Shown here: positions 1-6,638 of the stretch, one piece after another | How positions within the stretch are numbered: position 1 is the first letter of the stretch | Layout of the letters: the number at the start of each line of letters is the position of its first letter | Source: CAG-238 sp963601575 | GTDB taxonomy: Bacteria > Bacillota > Clostridia > Peptostreptococcales > Anaerovoracaceae | Length of the DNA stretch: 30,293 bases | Reading direction: 5' to 3' | Assembly: GCA_963601575.1 (NCBI GenBank) | Contig: CAVCFO010000018.1 | Coordinates: forward strand, 1-30,293 | Program-made: the position numbers and the translations under genes | The notes under the pieces: generated by a model | The model's database searches: none | What the model was told of the DNA's origin: nothing | Seen by the model: the letters and a program-made list of their open reading frames with translations, nothing else

Positions 1-51
1 CTGTGAGTTGCGAACCTTGTCGCTGAGTCTTGCAATTCTTTCTGAAATCAT
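1..51 (-). CDS. Glycyl radical enzyme, N-terminal fragment (runs off window)
   Basis: Only the first 17 codons are inside the window: MISERIARLSDKVRNSQ. The ATG at 51-49 overlaps the TGA stop of the upstream activase in an ATGA junction, and an AAGGAG ribosome site lies just upstream inside the activase gene, so the two are translationally coupled. The peptide resembles the start of the complete GRE at 11941 (MLTERVQYLKDKQRN) in its ER...L.DK.RN pattern, and the upstream neighbour is a GRE-activating enzyme. I infer a HypD/HplG-like hydroxyproline GRE. Its active site, and so its reaction, cannot be seen here. Confidence 0.7.
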   Translation of the reverse strand, partial: MISERIARLSDKVRNSQ

Positions 52-977
52 AATACTATCTCCTTCTTATTTTTTTTCATATAGAAACATTGTTTGCCAT
101 ACGGTTTTAAGACTTGGTTTGCTGCCCTTACCAGCGACCGGATTTCCTCGTCCTCAGGAACCTCGACATCTTTCAGCTCATAAGGAATGCCAAGGGATGC
201 ATACTTCGATTCGCCGAAGTTGTGATATGGGAGCAATTCATATTCTGCGATATTTGCTATATCCTTGATAAAATCCGCGGTTGCCCGGATGTTCTCTTCG
301 GAATTGTTGTAACCCGGAATAACAGGGGTACGAATTATAATCGGAATTCCCTTCGCGGCAATCGCCTTGATATTGGCAAGGATCACCTCGTTTCCGACGC
401 CGGTAAGCTCCTTGTGCACGGCCGTGTCCATGTGTTTGATATCGATAAACATATCGTCGATATAGTCAAGAGCCTTTTCGAATTCCGCAAACTTGCCATA
501 TCCGCAGGTTTCCATGGTCGTATGAAGACGATTTTGCTTGCACTTCTTTGCCGTTTCATAAAGAAGTTCCGGCTGTGTAAGAGGTTCGCCGCCCGAGAAG
601 GTAACGCCGCCGCCTCTTATCTCGTAGAAAAAGCGGTCTTTGTTCACTTCCGTAAACAGTTCCTCTGCTGTCTTTTCTTCGCCTACGACCGTTTTCGCCT
701 CAGCGTAGCACACATCGGTGCAGCGGAAGCAGGTTGTGCAAGCATTGCGGTCTATCCGAAGACCATCTTCTCCCGGATGGATGGCGCCTACCTCGCATGC
801 CTTGACGCAAGCCCCGCAGCCTATACATTTTCTCGGGAATTCCATAATCTGTTTTTTGTATGACTGTGACTCGGGATTTGCACACCAAGGACAGTGCAAA
901 GGACAGCCTTTGAAAAAAACGATTGTGCGAAGCCCGATTCCGTCGTGTATGGAGCATTTCTGAATATTAAAAATCAA
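48..977 (-). CDS. Glycyl-radical-enzyme activating enzyme (radical SAM)
   Basis: A 309-residue radical SAM activase that would install the glycyl radical on the GRE encoded directly downstream. The radical SAM cluster motif CX3CX2C is C25, C29 and C32 (GCPLHCPWC). It is followed by a ferredoxin-like insert with two four-Cys sets (C51/54/57/61 and C80/83/86/90), typical of activases for GRE eliminases, and by a GGE motif (TFSGGEP). The start is a TTG at 977-975, eight bases after AAGGAGG; no ATG fits. The gene lies behind a sigma-54 promoter at 1051-1067 and overlaps the GRE start by 4 bp. Activase before GRE is the reverse of the order used by the second GRE pair in this window. The family is clear; the partner specificity is inferred from position. 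Confidence 0.93.
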   Translation of the reverse strand: MIFNIQKCSIHDGIGLRTIVFFKGCPLHCPWCANPESQSYKKQIMEFPRKCIGCGACVKACEVGAIHPGEDGLRIDRNACTTCFRCTDVCYAEAKTVVGEEKTAEELFTEVNKDRFFYEIRGGGVTFSGGEPLTQPELLYETAKKCKQNRLHTTMETCGYGKFAEFEKALDYIDDMFIDIKHMDTAVHKELTGVGNEVILANIKAIAAKGIPIIIRTPVIPGYNNSEENIRATADFIKDIANIAEYELLPYHNFGESKYASLGIPYELKDVEVPEDEEIRSLVRAANQVLKPYGKQCFYMKKNKKEIVL

Positions 978-1011
978 AACAGCTTCCTCCTTAAATCTCT
1001 TTTGTGCTTAT

Positions 1012-1053
1012 AAATGCTTATTAAATGTTAAATGCTTATTAAATGTTAAATGC
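1012..1053. repeat. Tandem 18-bp repeat in activase leader
   Basis: AAATGCTTATTAAATGTT occurs at 1012-1029 and again, identical, at 1030-1047. A third partial AAATGC at 1048-1053 merges with the -12 element of the sigma-54 promoter. On the minus strand the repeats occupy the start region and 5' leader of the activase-GRE transcript. Confidence 0.9.
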
Positions 1054-1067
1054 AAAACGTGTGCCAA
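1051..1067 (-). promoter_or_regulatory. Sigma-54 (-24/-12) promoter of activase-GRE operon
   Basis: The minus strand reads TTGGCACACGTTTTGCA. GG and GC are separated by exactly 10 bp, and the sequence matches the consensus TGGCAC-N5-TTGCA at every defined base. It lies about 75 bp upstream of the TTG start of the activase. A sigma-54 activator gene is adjacent. Confidence 0.88.
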
Positions 1068-1128
1068 GAATTTAACATATTGAAACTTCAAGGCTTTGGA
1101 CAGGAGGTATGATAGGCCGGAAATGAAA

Positions 1129-1209
1129 TGTATCAAAAATATACATAAAAAATATGAAAAGCGTGACAAAAGTAAACATACGTCAAGATATATGCGTCAA
1201 AATGATACA
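1129..1209. promoter_or_regulatory. Cluster of three enhancer (UAS) sites, 17-bp dyads
   Basis: Three related 17-mers: TGTATCAAAAATATACA (1129-1145), CGTGACAAAAGTAAACA (1162-1178) and TGCGTCAAAATGATACA (1193-1209). The first has complementary outer arms (TGTAT/ATACA). They begin 62 bp upstream of the activase sigma-54 promoter, the usual place for enhancer sites, and they precede the EBP gene, so they may also mediate its autoregulation. The same motif recurs at 4454-4575. Binding by the adjacent EBP is inferred. Confidence 0.7.
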
Positions 1210-1330
1210 TGTATTTGTCTAAAAAGCAGAAAATATATGAAAAATAGCTCATACATATGACTTGGAGCAGAACTTTTGCTTGCAATTTGTGCTCTTTGGA
1301 GGCAAAATAATAATATAGGGAGGAATGGCG

Positions 1331-3196
1331 ATGAAACAATACCAAGAAACTGCAGAAAGAGTAAGGCAAAAAATTGACAAAAAAACCAAATTTGCCATCA
1401 GCGGTAAGAACGATATAGTTAAAAAAATCTTCACTGTTCTCATAGAAAGAGAGAAAATCGCATCCGACATCTTGATTTTGTGCGCCGGAAACGGCATGAT
1501 ATTGTACTTTGCGGCGGGGAATGTAGAAGAGGGGCTCTCGGGATATTTGCTTCCTGAGGACTTTTTCGAAAATCTTGACAGGGGCCTTCTGCACTACGAT
1601 GAGATCGGGGGAGGCTACCGGATTCTCTCCGACAACGATCCTAAGACCGCAAAGAAAATAATTGCCATGCAAAAGGATCTGAAGGAAATCATCAAAATCT
1701 TCGAAGCGAGCGAATTGCATAACCGTGAGCTGTTGAATTTCCTGGACTTTGCAGACAATGCAATCGCAATATATGATAGGAATGGGTGCCTGATGTTTGC
1801 AAATAAGACTTGGTATCAGGATTTCAATGTGCCAAATCCCGAGGATGCAATAGGCGTCCATGTCGGCGATATCATGAAACAATTTCATGTGGAACTGACA
1901 TATATGGAAAAAGGAACGAAGAAATATAAAATCCTAGATGTCCTGGAGTCGGGCAAGGAAATAACGGATTGCGAAATGCGCGTAAAGAAGCTGACATCCA
2001 AGAAGCCTGCCCAGCTCATCCTAAATGACATATATCCTGTAAAGGATGATGAGGGCAACATCTATGGGGTATTTGAGATTACAAGATCGCGCCAGCAGGA
2101 TATTGCCCGTGCCAGAAAGATGATAGGTCTCTCCGCAGAATATACATTCGAAGACATAAAAGGAAAAAGCCGCATAATGCAAGAAAAAATCCAGCTGGCA
2201 AAGGAATATGCAAGGTCATCCTTCAGCGTGCTTCTATCGGGAGAAAGCGGAGTAGGAAAGGAACTTTTCGCTCAGTCCATCCATAATTACAGCCAGAGGA
2301 GAAACGGTCCGTTCGTGGCCATCAACTGCGCAAACTTCCCGGAGAATCTAATAGAAAGCGAGCTATTCGGATATGTTGACGGTGCTTTCACCGGAGCTTC
2401 CCGCAAAGGCCAGATCGGCAAATTCGAGCTTGCGGATAAGGGAACGCTCTTTCTCGACGAAATAGGTGAGCTTCCATACTTGTTTCAATCGAAGCTTTTG
2501 CGCGTGCTGGAAACCTGGAGGATTACAAGAATCGGAAGCACACACGAGATCCCGGTAGATGTGAGGATCGTTGCCGCTACGAACCGTGACCTGGAGAAAA
2601 TGGTAGCCGACGGATTTTTCAGAGAGGACCTATACTATCGACTGCAGGTTCTCAATGTTGAAATCCCGCCGCTTAGAGAGAGAAAGGAAGACCTAAATTC
2701 GCTCGTCGATGCCTTGATTGCCCAGACGACAGATCTAGCAAGCAACACCAGCAAAAAGAAACTGAGCAAAGAAGCCCACAAGCTGCTTATTGCCTATGAC
2801 TGGCCCGGGAATGTGCGTGAACTGAGGAATGTGGTCAACAGGGCATGTATATTATCAAAGGAAGATGAAATCTCAGCCGAAATATTCCAAAATTGCATAT
2901 CGCCGAAGAAGCATATATTGACAGGTGATGATGGCTCCGAAATAGGAGGCCTTGAAAAAAAGCAGGCCGAATTTGAGAAGGCGCATAGCAGACTCATGCA
3001 AGAAATATTTGAAAGCACAAACGGCGATAGAAGGCAGGCCATCCGTTTTATGGACGAATCCCGAAAGAAATTTGAGAGAATCCAGATACAGCAGATGCTC
3101 GAGCTTGCAAATGGGAACAAGAAGCAGGCTGCGGAATACATGGGAGTTTCCAGGAAGACATTCTACCGTATGCTGGAGAAGTACGAAATAAACTAA
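1331..3196 (+). CDS. Sigma-54-dependent enhancer-binding transcriptional activator (PAS-AAA+-Fis)
   Basis: A 621-residue activator of RpoN-dependent transcription. After an N-terminal region that I cannot assign comes a PAS-like segment (about 145-250, around NAIAIYDRNGCLMFAN). Next is the AAA+ sigma-54 interaction domain: Walker A GESGVGKE at 304-311, the sigma-54 contact loop GAFTGA at 351-356, and Walker B FLDE with D376/E377. The C-terminus carries two consecutive Fis-type helix-turn-helix copies (about 564-581 and 594-611), the first degenerate. ATG 1331 is preferred over 1325 because GGGAGG lies seven bases before it. There is no response-regulator receiver domain, so ligand sensing is probably through the PAS or N-terminal region. 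Three sigma-54 promoters flank the gene, which suggests a local regulator of hydroxyproline or proline-type catabolism; the ligand is unknown. Confidence 0.93.
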   Translation: MKQYQETAERVRQKIDKKTKFAISGKNDIVKKIFTVLIEREKIASDILILCAGNGMILYFAAGNVEEGLSGYLLPEDFFENLDRGLLHYDEIGGGYRILSDNDPKTAKKIIAMQKDLKEIIKIFEASELHNRELLNFLDFADNAIAIYDRNGCLMFANKTWYQDFNVPNPEDAIGVHVGDIMKQFHVELTYMEKGTKKYKILDVLESGKEITDCEMRVKKLTSKKPAQLILNDIYPVKDDEGNIYGVFEITRSRQQDIARARKMIGLSAEYTFEDIKGKSRIMQEKIQLAKEYARSSFSVLLSGESGVGKELFAQSIHNYSQRRNGPFVAINCANFPENLIESELFGYVDGAFTGASRKGQIGKFELADKGTLFLDEIGELPYLFQSKLLRVLETWRITRIGSTHEIPVDVRIVAATNRDLEKMVADGFFREDLYYRLQVLNVEIPPLRERKEDLNSLVDALIAQTTDLASNTSKKKLSKEAHKLLIAYDWPGNVRELRNVVNRACILSKEDEISAEIFQNCISPKKHILTGDDGSEIGGLEKKQAEFEKAHSRLMQEIFESTNGDRRQAIRFMDESRKKFERIQIQQMLELANGNKKQAAEYMGVSRKTFYRMLEKYEIN

Positions 3197-3224
3197 AAAA
3201 AGCTCCGGATATAGGACAAAAAAC

Positions 3225-3273
3225 AAGCTCCCCGCAGAAACTCATCAAGCGATGAGGTGCGGGGAGCTTTTTT
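3225..3273. terminator. Bidirectional terminator between EBP and epimerase genes
   Basis: A perfect 12-bp stem, AAGCTCCCCGCA (3225-3236) with TGCGGGGAGCTT (3258-3269), encloses an inner CTCATC/GATGAG hairpin. It is followed by T-runs on both strands, which suits the convergent genes on either side. Confidence 0.9.
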
Positions 3274-3316
3274 AACTTATTTTTCAGTTTGCCGCAAAAC
3301 CTGCTGCAAGAAAAGG

Positions 3317-4327
3317 CTAGATACCTAACAGGAAGCCCTCTGGGAATGGATCCTTAGGGTCAAGAATCCAAGTTGAGAATCCTGTTACGCAAGCGTTACC
3401 CGTGATACGAGGACGGATAGCCTTTATGCCACCGATTTCGAGCTCTTCAGCAACTTCGCATTTGAAGAGGGAACCGATGATGCTTTCGTGAACGAAGCTC
3501 TCGCCGAGTTTGAGCTTGCCCTCATCATAGAGAAGAGCAGCCTTTGCAGATGTGCCTGTTCCGCATGGCGAACGGTCGATAACCTTAGGAAGGCCAACTA
3601 CGCAGTTCTGGATATCTGCGCCCGGAGTCTTTGGCGGGCCTGCGAACTCAACGTGAGTTACGCAGTTAACGAAATCCAATGTAGGGTGCTTAACCTCAAC
3701 CTGAGCATTGATATCCTCAGCAAGTGACTGAGCGATGTCGATGAACTTAGCTGCGTTCTTAGGCTCGATTTCAAGGCGGGTAACGGATACAGGAAGGATA
3801 GCATATACGTTTCCACCCCAAGAAATATCCATCGTAACAGGTCCATATAACTTGGTATCTACAGTTACATTTCTCTTAAGAACCATAGCAGGGGCGTTTA
3901 GGAAGGAAACCTCCTCAACGGATCCGTCAACAACCTTAGCTTCTACATCTACAACGCCTGCAGGAGTGTCGAGGCTGATCTTGGTGATCGGTTCTGTAAC
4001 CTCAACAAGGCCGGCTTCGATCATTGCTACGGTAACGCCGATCGTGTCATGTCCGCACATCGGCATCCAGCAGCTGGACTCAAAATAAAGGATACCTACA
4101 TCGGTTCCCGGAGTGCAAGGCTCGGTAATGATGGTAGCAGACATAATTTCGCTTCCTCTAGGCTCATAGCAGAGGAACTTTCTGAACCAGTCCTGAGTTT
4201 CCTTCATATAATTGAACTTTTCTGCCATAGTCTTGCCCGGGATATGACGGAAGCCGCTTACTACGGTTCTGGTAGGCTGGCCGAGTGTGTGAGTTTCGAT
4301 GGTTCTTACCACTTTCTTTGCTTTCAT
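3317..4327 (-). CDS. Proline racemase / 4-hydroxyproline 2-epimerase family protein
   Basis: A 336-residue PLP-independent epimerase. Both catalytic cysteines of the two-base mechanism are present: C91 in MCGHDTI and C255 in DRSPCGTGTS. This excludes the trans-3-hydroxyproline dehydratase branch, which has Thr in place of the second Cys. Length is normal for the family. The ribosome site AAGGAG precedes ATG 4327. The gene is read from its own sigma-54 promoter (4397-4412), divergent from an AGCS symporter and sharing upstream dyads with the GRE operon. That context suggests it inverts C2 of proline or 4-hydroxyproline so that the GRE receives the right stereoisomer, as in the reported HplG pathway (cis-4-hydroxy-L-proline to trans-4-hydroxy-D-proline). 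Sequence alone does not separate proline racemase from hydroxyproline epimerase. Confidence 0.9.
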   Translation of the reverse strand: MKAKKVVRTIETHTLGQPTRTVVSGFRHIPGKTMAEKFNYMKETQDWFRKFLCYEPRGSEIMSATIITEPCTPGTDVGILYFESSCWMPMCGHDTIGVTVAMIEAGLVEVTEPITKISLDTPAGVVDVEAKVVDGSVEEVSFLNAPAMVLKRNVTVDTKLYGPVTMDISWGGNVYAILPVSVTRLEIEPKNAAKFIDIAQSLAEDINAQVEVKHPTLDFVNCVTHVEFAGPPKTPGADIQNCVVGLPKVIDRSPCGTGTSAKAALLYDEGKLKLGESFVHESIIGSLFKCEVAEELEIGGIKAIRPRITGNACVTGFSTWILDPKDPFPEGFLLGI

Positions 4328-4396
4328 TTGGAATCTCCTTTCGAATAATAGTACATCCTATTATACACCATATAAATCTAGGCTGAGAATAAAAAA

Positions 4397-4412
4397 TGCA
4401 ATTTTTATGCCA
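4397..4412 (-). promoter_or_regulatory. Sigma-54 promoter of epimerase gene
   Basis: The minus strand reads TGGCATAAAAATTGCA, with GG-N10-GC spacing exact and a strong match to TGGCAC-N5-TTGCA. It is about 70 bp upstream of the epimerase start codon. Confidence 0.85.
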
Positions 4413-4453
4413 GTAGCTAATATCGAAGATGAGCAAGGCAGACAACCATAATA

Positions 4454-4575
4454 TGTATCAGAATTACACAAATAAAAGTTTTTTTGCGTGTCAAAATTAC
4501 ACAACACAAAAGCTTTCTTGCCCAAAACAAAAAATTAACAAACTGAGGCAAAAAGAAATGTGTCAAAAGTATGCA
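4454..4575. promoter_or_regulatory. Second cluster of three 17-bp enhancer dyads
   Basis: Three sites: TGTATCAGAATTACACA (4454-4470), CGTGTCAAAATTACACA (4487-4503) and TGTGTCAAAAGTATGCA (4559-4575). They are the same motif as at 1129-1209. The first two are 33 bp apart start to start, exactly as in the first cluster. They lie between two divergent sigma-54 promoters, about 40-165 bp from the epimerase promoter and 165-285 bp from the symporter promoter, so one cluster can serve both. The rest of the 531-bp gap between the two genes is AT-rich and holds nothing else I can identify. Confidence 0.7.
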
Positions 4576-4738
4576 AAAGCAACCGACTTCGTGATAAAAT
4601 TGTGAAAAAGACATGATTATCTTGGCAAGAATGTGGTAGCAAGATTTTCATCAAAAAAATTGAAGGATGAAAGGTAAATGACGCATAAACATTGCTATTT
4701 CACCACTTTGCACCCATACATCTGACGGGAAAGCACTT

Positions 4739-4754
4739 TGGCACGAAAATTGCG
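4739..4754 (+). promoter_or_regulatory. Sigma-54 promoter of AGCS symporter gene
   Basis: TGGCACGAAAATTGCG matches the extended -24/-12 consensus TGGCACG-N4-TTGC with exact GG-N10-GC spacing. It lies about 105 bp upstream of the symporter start. Confidence 0.88.
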
Positions 4755-4858
4755 TTGATATAACGCGTATATCATAGAATCCGGCCGGATTTTATACTCG
4801 CATTTATATGCATAAGCTTGTAAGTTATTTTAGAAAAGAATTTTTAAGGAGGGCAATT

Positions 4859-6355
4859 ATGTTAGAAGCATTAAACAATGTCGTAGGCTTTCTGAATGGT
4901 TACATTTGGGGCGTCGGAATGCTGGTAATGATTGTAGGAAGCGGAGTGTATTTCACGATTAGAATGCATGGCTTCCAATTCGTGCATTTCAAAGACATGT
5001 GGAGCAGAATTATCGACAAACAGGATTCGGATTCGGGAATTTCCGCATTCGGATCGTTCTGTACAACCATGGCAATGCGTGTAGGTACAGGAAACGTAGC
5101 AGGCGTTGCGGTTGCAATCTACCTTGGAGGTCCGGGAGCATTATTCTGGATGGTCCTCGCAGGTATGACAAACTCAGCAGTATGTTTCTCAGAGTGTACA
5201 CTCGCAGTTCTTTATAAGACCAGAATCGACGGTCAGTATCGTGGCGGCGGCGCTTACTGTGCAGAAAGAGGACTTGGCTGGAAGAAGTATGGTACATTTA
5301 TGGCACTGGTTCTGATGCTGGGTACTTCCATATTTATGCCGGCAGCAGCTACATATACGATTTGCGATGGTTTCACAAACGCACTTCATATCCCGATGTG
5401 GGTTAGCGCTTTGGTTATTGCCGGTGTTCTTGCAATTGTAGTAGTTGGCGGAATCAAGCGTATCAGCAGCGTAGCTGAAATGATCGTGCCGTTCATGGTT
5501 ACTATATATTTGATTGCAACAGTTGTTATACTTATAGCTAATATCACAGAGGTTCCTGCAATGATCAAAACGGTTGTGACCTGTGCATTTGCTAAGAATG
5601 CTGTATTCGGCGGAACGCTCGGCGTTGCTATTCAGCAGGGTGTTAAGAGAGGTACATTCTCCAGTGCATCCGGTATGGGCGAAGCTTCTCCTACAGCGGC
5701 AGCAGCAGAGACCAGCCACCCTATCAAACAGGGCATGGCAAACGCAGCAGGCGTATGGCTGGATACAGTGGTTGTTTGTACGGCATCCGGTCTGATGATG
5801 CTTCTCACAGACTGCTTCAATACCACTACCGGTTATATCGGGAGCGGAGCAGCAGAACTTACCGATCTTGCGGCAGCAGGAACACACGGAGTTATCTTCG
5901 TACAGCTGGCATGCAAAACGGTTATGGGCAATATCGCACCGCTCTTCATCGCAATTATGCTTGCACTTTTCTCATTCACTTGTCTGATCAGCTACTACTA
6001 CGAAGCAGAGACGGCAGCTATGTATCTCTTTCAGGGCGATGCGAAAGAACATACTCGTAAGATCGTTACTTGGACGATGCGTATCGCAATGCCGATTCTG
6101 GTATTCATCTGGGGCAACATCGACTCCGGCCTTGCATGGAACCTGTCAGACCTTGCTCTTGGAAGCTGCACATGGATCAACATGCTCGTTGTAATTATAC
6201 TTTCACCGAAGGTATTTGCACTCTACAAGGACTACGAAGAGCAAATGAAAGCTAAGAAGGACCCGTATTACAATCCGGACAAGCTTTCCTGGAAGGGCGT
6301 AGATGTAGAAATGTGGAAAGATATCAACAAAAAATATATCGAAAACGAAAAGTAA
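4859..6355 (+). CDS. Alanine/glycine:cation symporter family (AGCS) amino acid transporter
   Basis: A 498-residue polytopic membrane protein, normal length for the AGCS family, which imports small neutral amino acids with Na+ or H+. The hallmark region follows TM1-2: SGISAFGSFCTTMAMRVGTG, then NVAGVAVAIYLGGPGALFWM, and later SASGMGEASPTAAAAETSHP. ATG 4859 is chosen because AAGGAGGG precedes it; an in-frame ATG at 4808 lacks a ribosome site. It is expressed from a sigma-54 promoter and shares enhancer sites with the divergent epimerase. I infer import of the proline-like substrate of the neighbouring GRE system. Alanine or glycine transport is the default family function and cannot be excluded. 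Confidence 0.92.
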   Translation: MLEALNNVVGFLNGYIWGVGMLVMIVGSGVYFTIRMHGFQFVHFKDMWSRIIDKQDSDSGISAFGSFCTTMAMRVGTGNVAGVAVAIYLGGPGALFWMVLAGMTNSAVCFSECTLAVLYKTRIDGQYRGGGAYCAERGLGWKKYGTFMALVLMLGTSIFMPAAATYTICDGFTNALHIPMWVSALVIAGVLAIVVVGGIKRISSVAEMIVPFMVTIYLIATVVILIANITEVPAMIKTVVTCAFAKNAVFGGTLGVAIQQGVKRGTFSSASGMGEASPTAAAAETSHPIKQGMANAAGVWLDTVVVCTASGLMMLLTDCFNTTTGYIGSGAAELTDLAAAGTHGVIFVQLACKTVMGNIAPLFIAIMLALFSFTCLISYYYEAETAAMYLFQGDAKEHTRKIVTWTMRIAMPILVFIWGNIDSGLAWNLSDLALGSCTWINMLVVIILSPKVFALYKDYEEQMKAKKDPYYNPDKLSWKGVDVEMWKDINKKYIENEK

Positions 6356-6412
6356 AAAACTACTCCTAGAAAAAGGTTTATAAAAAGCTGAAAGATGTGT
6401 TATGTAAGGGGC

Positions 6413-6449
6413 GAGCGGTATGCGATGAGCAGATCGCCCGCTCTTTTTT
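6413..6449 (+). terminator. Rho-independent terminator after AGCS gene
   Basis: Outer stem GAGCGG/CCGCTC encloses inner stem GCGAT/ATCGC, followed by TTTTTT. It sits about 60 bp after the symporter stop. Confidence 0.85.
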
Positions 6450-6563
6450 GTTGCCATTTACGATTCCTTTATTTTTTGTTTTATAACCATATTACCTATA
6501 ACCATTTAAAACCCGGATTATACTATAGGCGCGAAAAAACAGAGAAAATACGCGAAAAAACAC

Positions 6564-6574
6564 TTGTCTGACAA
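6564..6574. promoter_or_regulatory. Putative GntR operator TTGTCTGACAA
   Basis: A perfect 11-bp palindrome (TTGTC-N-GACAA) ending 10 bp before the -35 box of the glmL-like gene. It fits the FadR-subfamily operator form TNGTNNNACNA and recurs upstream of other genes in the window. Confidence 0.7.
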
Positions 6575-6584
6575 CAAAATAAAG

Positions 6585-6613
6585 TTGACAACTATATAAA
6601 AATCGTTTATAAT
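6585..6613 (+). promoter_or_regulatory. SigA promoter of glmL-mutase operon
   Basis: TTGACA (6585-6590), 17-bp spacer, TATAAT (6608-6613): a full consensus match 26 bp before the start codon. Confidence 0.88.
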
Positions 6614-6638
6614 TAAACAAAGTCGGAGGCTAAGACAA

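Noticed and set aside
114..863. A 249-codon plus-strand open frame
   Set aside because: It is antisense to the activase gene, whose Cys motifs and coupling to the next gene are clear. It has no ribosome site and no recognisable domain.
1243..1300. A sigma-54 promoter in front of the EBP gene
   Set aside because: The TTGG...TTGC elements near 1261-1280 are 12 rather than 10 bp apart, so they do not fit.
1133..1888. A 251-codon minus-strand open frame
   Set aside because: It runs antisense through the start of the EBP gene and over its enhancer sites. The composition (Phe/Tyr/Cys rich) is typical of a shadow frame.
3317..4327. trans-3-hydroxy-L-proline dehydratase
   Set aside because: That branch replaces the second catalytic Cys by Thr; here C255 is present.
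5189..5887. A 232-codon minus-strand Cys-rich open frame
   Set aside because: It is antisense to the AGCS symporter, and the Cys/His richness is a by-product of the opposite-strand codons.
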